Shown here piece after piece: positions 60,760 through 64,000 of a stretch of DNA of 64,000 nt (its first letter is position 1; each line of letters starts with the position of its first letter). The notes under the pieces were generated by a model. It made no database searches, had not been told where the DNA came from, and worked only from the letters and a program-made list of their open reading frames with translations. Origin of the DNA: Xanthomarina sp. F2636L (GTDB taxonomy: Bacteria > Bacteroidota > Bacteroidia > Flavobacteriales > Flavobacteriaceae); NCBI RefSeq assembly GCF_026410195.1, contig NZ_JAPMLM010000058.1:124001-188000 (forward strand), given 5' to 3'. A program made the translations under genes and the position numbers.

Positions 60760-61380
60760 ATGAAAAAGGCAGGTATTATCATGATTATAGGATCCTTACT
60801 TTTATTAGGACTCTTTAAATTTCCACTTTGGAACATCGTGTTGGGAGCGCCTCAATATCCGGATCCATTAGGGATGAACATTTTTATTAATGGTATTCAA
60901 GGTGTGGAAGAGTTCGACCTTCAAAATATAGATGGTTTAAACCACTATATAGGTATGAAAACAATTCCGAAGCCTGAAGAAATGTGGGAGTTTTCAGTAT
61001 TCCCAAAAGTTATAATAGGTATGGTAATTCTTGGTGTTGTCATAGGATTTCTTGGTTTTTTAGAAAAAGTAAGCTATAAATTCTTCTTGGGCTGGTTTCT
61101 ATTAATGTCTATATTAGGCGTGTTAGGAATGTATGATTTCAATAATTGGTTAATTGATTATGGAAGTAATTTAGACCCTAATGCTATTATTAAAGTAACG
61201 AATCCTGATGGAACACCAATGAGTTATAAACCGCCATTAATCGGTTATCAAAAATTACTTAATTTTGATGTGGACTCATGGCCTCATATTGGTGGTTACC
61301 TAATGTTTGTAGGTATGGCATTAACACTTGTTGCTTTCTGGTTAGGAAGAAAAATAACTTTAAAGCAAACTACACAATAA
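60760..61380 (+). CDS. NosB-like membrane protein of the nos cluster
   Basis: 206 residues with four membrane helices: one at the N-terminus (KAGIIMIIGSLLLLGLFKFP), two in the middle (MVILGVVIGFLGFLEK, FFLGWFLLMSILGVLGM) and one at the C-terminus (YLMFVGMALTLVAFWLG). It also has extracytoplasmic loops containing a GAPQYPDPLGMNIFINGIQG stretch. Clade II nos clusters typically have an uncharacterised membrane protein, NosB, between nosZ and nosD; position and topology fit, but I match by context. It may help NosZ maturation or copper handling. Confidence 0.75.
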   Translation: MKKAGIIMIIGSLLLLGLFKFPLWNIVLGAPQYPDPLGMNIFINGIQGVEEFDLQNIDGLNHYIGMKTIPKPEEMWEFSVFPKVIIGMVILGVVIGFLGFLEKVSYKFFLGWFLLMSILGVLGMYDFNNWLIDYGSNLDPNAIIKVTNPDGTPMSYKPPLIGYQKLLNFDVDSWPHIGGYLMFVGMALTLVAFWLGRKITLKQTTQ

Positions 61381-61414
61381 ACAATTTGCAAAAAAACTAA
61401 AATACTAAACACTA

Positions 61415-61840
61415 ATGAAACATTTAATTTTAATACTACTTCTTGGAGTTACTATCACGTCGTGTACAGTAAAACCAGAACCAATAAATTACGGTCAAGA
61501 TGCTTGTCATTTCTGTAAAATGACAATTGTAGATAAAGTGCATGCAGCCGAGGTGGTCACTCATAAAGGTAAAGTTTACAAGTTTGACGCAGCAGAGTGC
61601 ATGGTAAATTTTATGGATGATTTTGATACAGCAGAAATTAAGCTATATTTAACCAACCACTTTAATGACCCTGAAACATTAATTGACGCAACAAAAGCAA
61701 CATTTTTAATTAGTAAAAATGTTCCAAGCCCAATGGGTGCTTTTTTAACGGCTTTTAAAACAAAACAAGAAGCCGAAGTGGTTCTAGAAGAACAAGGTGG
61801 AGAAATCTACACATGGGATGCTTTGTTAATGCACTTGTAA
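61415..61840 (+). CDS. nosL: NosL copper-chaperone lipoprotein
   Basis: 141 residues. Lipobox ILLLGVTITSC (Cys17). The Cu(I)-binding site is visible in DACHFCKMTIVDKVHAAEVV with CxxCxM, and FDAAECMVNFMDDF carries a further Cys/Met. It supplies copper to the CuZ assembly of NosZ. It lies 34 bases after the NosB-like gene and 45 before nosD in the same operon. Confidence 0.93.
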   Translation: MKHLILILLLGVTITSCTVKPEPINYGQDACHFCKMTIVDKVHAAEVVTHKGKVYKFDAAECMVNFMDDFDTAEIKLYLTNHFNDPETLIDATKATFLISKNVPSPMGAFLTAFKTKQEAEVVLEEQGGEIYTWDALLMHL

Positions 61841-61885
61841 GGATAAACTTCTATTATTATATTTAAACACTAAAATCAATTTGTG

Positions 61886-63133
61886 ATGCCATTAAAAAAG
61901 CACCATATATTTACTGCTATACTTATTTTTGTATTAGGACATACACTCGTTGCCCAAACTATAACCGTTTGTAAAACCTGTGATATTAAAACCTTGCAAG
62001 GTGGTATTGATGCTGCTCAAGCAAATGATACCGTATATATTGAGAAAGGCACCTATAAAGAAATTGACGTCCTCGTTAATAAACCTTTGACTATTATCGG
62101 GAAAGACTATCCAGTTATTGATGGTGAAATGAAAGGTGAAATTATCACTATAGTTGCAAATAACGTAACAGTTGATGGTTTGTTTATCAAGAATGTAGGA
62201 ACAAGTTATACGGCAGATTATGCAGCTATTCGCTTGAAACGTGTTGAGAATTTTGTAATAAAAAACCTAGTTTTAGAAAAGTTGTTTTTCGGTATTTATG
62301 TCGAAAAGTCTAAAAACGGAAAAGTATTTCATAACAAAATTATTGGTGATGCTGAAGAAGAGTATAACTCCGGAAATGGTATTCAGCTTTGGTATAGCCA
62401 TAATATTCAAATTGAACACAATTTTATACAGCGTGTTCGTGATGGCATTTATCTAGAATTTTCCGATGATTGTATTATTAAAAACAACGTCAGTTCTCAC
62501 AACGTTCGCTATGGCTTGCATTTTATGTTCTCAAATGATGATGTTTATCAGGATAATCTGTTCGAAAAAAATGGAGCAGGAGTAGCCGTTATGTTTTCTA
62601 AAAAAATAAAAATGTATAATAATATTTTTAGAGAAAACTGGGGGACAGCCTCTTATGGTTTATTGCTTAAGGAAATAAACGATGCCGAAATCATGTACAA
62701 TACTTTCGAACAAAATACCATTGGTATTAATACAGAAGGTTCCAACCGGATCCGCTATGAAAACAACAATTTTATAAGTAATGGTTGGGCTGTGAAAGTG
62801 CTTGGAGCTTGCTATTCAAACACGTTTAAAGGAAATAATTTTTTATATAATTCTTTTGATATGGCTTATAACAGTAAAGTACATGATAACGAATTTGATG
62901 GTAACTATTGGAGCAATTATACAGGATATGATTTGGATAAAGATGGTATAGGTGATGTACCTTATAGACCTGTAAAACTCTTTTCATATATTGTAAATAG
63001 AACACCAGAAACTATTATTTTATTGCGAAGTTTATTTATAGATATAATTGATTTCTCTGAAAAAGTATCACCTGTATTTACACCAGATAATTTACTGGAT
63101 AATAACCCTAAAATTAAAAGAATCACATGGTAA
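61886..63133 (+). CDS. nosD: NosD periplasmic maturation protein
   Basis: About 415 residues from the ATG at 61886 (GTG one codon before). Signal peptide (KKHHIFTAILIFVLGHTLVAQ), then a parallel beta-helix with repeats such as VTVDGLFIKNVGTS, IQIEHNFIQRVRDGIYLEFS and NDAEIMYNTFEQNTIGINTE. The C-terminus carries NYWSNYTGYDLDKDGIGDVP, conserved in NosD. It works with NosFY in CuZ formation. It overlaps nosF by 7 bases, so translation is coupled. Confidence 0.93.
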   Translation: MPLKKHHIFTAILIFVLGHTLVAQTITVCKTCDIKTLQGGIDAAQANDTVYIEKGTYKEIDVLVNKPLTIIGKDYPVIDGEMKGEIITIVANNVTVDGLFIKNVGTSYTADYAAIRLKRVENFVIKNLVLEKLFFGIYVEKSKNGKVFHNKIIGDAEEEYNSGNGIQLWYSHNIQIEHNFIQRVRDGIYLEFSDDCIIKNNVSSHNVRYGLHFMFSNDDVYQDNLFEKNGAGVAVMFSKKIKMYNNIFRENWGTASYGLLLKEINDAEIMYNTFEQNTIGINTEGSNRIRYENNNFISNGWAVKVLGACYSNTFKGNNFLYNSFDMAYNSKVHDNEFDGNYWSNYTGYDLDKDGIGDVPYRPVKLFSYIVNRTPETIILLRSLFIDIIDFSEKVSPVFTPDNLLDNNPKIKRITW

Positions 63134-63834
63134 GTGTTGAAAATCTACATAAGAAGTTTGGCAAAAACGAAGTATTAACCGGTCTGGATTTAGAAATCAG
63201 TGAAGGTGGTATTTTTGCCGTATTAGGACCAAATGGTTCTGGTAAAACCACGCTTATAAAATCTATTTTAGGAATGGTTATTCCTGACAAGGGAACCATT
63301 TCTATTCATGGGAAATCCATTAAAAAAGATTCCAATTATAGAAAGCAAATTGATTATCTACCACAAATAGCCAATTTTCCTAGTAACCTAAAGGTAAAAG
63401 AACTCATAAAAATGATTAAAGACTTACGAGGTAATTCTACTAACGAAGCAGAATTAATCGAAATGTTTAAATTAGAACCTTTTATTGATAAAAAACTCGG
63501 GCAGCTTTCTGGAGGAACCAAACAAAAAGTAAACATTCTACTTACCTTTATGTTTGATAGTCCTTTGGTAATATTAGATGAACCCACAACTGGTTTAGAC
63601 CCTATTGCGCTAATTCGTTTAAAGAATCTAATTAAGGCTGAAAAAGCTAAAGGCAAAACACTTTTAATCACCTCGCATATTATGAGTTTTGTGGAAGAAA
63701 TTTCCGATGAAATTGTTTTCCTTTTAGAAGGTAAAATCTATTTTAAAGGTACCATACCTGCGCTTAAAGCACAAACCAGTCAACCCGATTTAGAACACGC
63801 AATCGCGAACATATTAACAGAAAATCATGTTTAA
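63127..63834 (+). CDS. nosF: NosF ABC transporter ATPase
   Basis: 235 residues with Walker A GPNGSGKTT (about 34-42), signature LSGGTKQK, Walker B LVILDEPTTGLDP and switch His in ITSHIMSF. It forms the ATPase of the NosFY complex that works with NosD on sulfur or copper supply for CuZ. Overlaps nosD at its start and nosY at its end (8 bases). Confidence 0.95.
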   Translation: MVSVENLHKKFGKNEVLTGLDLEISEGGIFAVLGPNGSGKTTLIKSILGMVIPDKGTISIHGKSIKKDSNYRKQIDYLPQIANFPSNLKVKELIKMIKDLRGNSTNEAELIEMFKLEPFIDKKLGQLSGGTKQKVNILLTFMFDSPLVILDEPTTGLDPIALIRLKNLIKAEKAKGKTLLITSHIMSFVEEISDEIVFLLEGKIYFKGTIPALKAQTSQPDLEHAIANILTENHV

Positions 63835-64000
63835 AATATTAAAATATAGTTTTTTCGATCTCATGCGTAGCCGTTGGAGTTACGTCTATTTTGCATTCTA
63901 CTTGTTGTTAGGCATTGTATTATTATTTCTGAATAATGATCTTTCGAAAGCTGTAATAACACTAATGAATGTTATTATTATTTTGGTACCACTTATCGGA
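63827..64000 (+). CDS. nosY: NosY ABC permease, N-terminal part (cut by window edge)
   Basis: 58 codons are visible: MFKILKYSFFDLMRSRWSYV then a first membrane helix (YFAFYLLLGIVLLFL) and the beginning of a second. The ATG overlaps the nosF stop (ATGTTTAA), fitting translational coupling, and gene order D-F-Y is standard. The remainder lies beyond the window. Confidence 0.9.
   Translation, partial: MFKILKYSFFDLMRSRWSYVYFAFYLLLGIVLLFLNNDLSKAVITLMNVIIILVPLIG

Overview
The window is an AT-rich chromosomal stretch from a Bacteroidota bacterium, most likely a Flavobacteriaceae member, probably marine. Reasons: TAnnTTTG-type promoter elements; families typical of that group (LETM1-related protein, 2TM-domain kinases, head-GIN/PspC/PadR operon, DUF4331 lipoproteins, CarboxypepD-reg TonB receptors); and a clade II (Sec-exported) nos cluster. 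No rRNA, tRNA, CRISPR array, transposase or recombinase was seen. The genus cannot be fixed from the sequence.

Layout. 1-12.4 kb: the tail of a flavin oxidoreductase, membrane proteins (YihY, AI-2E family, SLC13 permease, MscS), a nitroreductase and F420-type NADP reductase pair, then an AraC / response regulator / CHASE3-PAS kinase cluster and a second AraC regulator. 12.6-18.6 kb: an aldehyde dehydrogenase facing a run of small stress-type proteins (YtxH, holin-like, hemerythrin, DUF2383, DUF1328, acidic lipoprotein), ending in a multiply frameshifted membrane-protein gene. 18.7-35.2 kb: housekeeping and envelope genes, including trxB, a PadR-PspC-GIN operon, a divergent oxyR/dps pair, TRIC channel, cyclophilin, Nudix, acyltransferase, an ECF sigma pair and NDH-2. 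35.3-43.5 kb: lysoplasmalogenase-like protein, TonB receptor, TonB, a LytS/2TM/LytTR system and a LETM1-related protein. 43.6-53.5 kb: an ECF regulon (split DUF4331 pair plus TPR lipoprotein; RskA-type anti-sigma and sigma; TonB receptor), interrupted by a same-strand array of small orphan genes separated by large imperfect palindromes. 53.5-64 kb: a low-oxygen/redox region with Cu-Zn SOD, YceI, HemN, universal stress protein, then cytochrome c, fasciclin protein, NosZ, NosB-like protein, NosL, NosD, NosF and the start of NosY.

How parts may work together. Two nearly identical promoter-like sequences (43618 and 51062) lie before the DUF4331 operon and the TonB receptor, on either side of the sigma/anti-sigma operon, and suggest a local ECF regulon. 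FNR/CRP-type palindromes stand at the same 29.5 bp from a TAnnTTT element before hemN, before the cytochrome c/nos genes and before tonB, which suggests one low-oxygen regulator.

Most notable: the cassette-like array at 46.4-49.6 kb (integron-cassette-like order of gene then palindrome, but no integrase in the window), the two regulon signatures, and two loci whose reading frames are broken at homopolymers (17998-18567 and 47237-47245).
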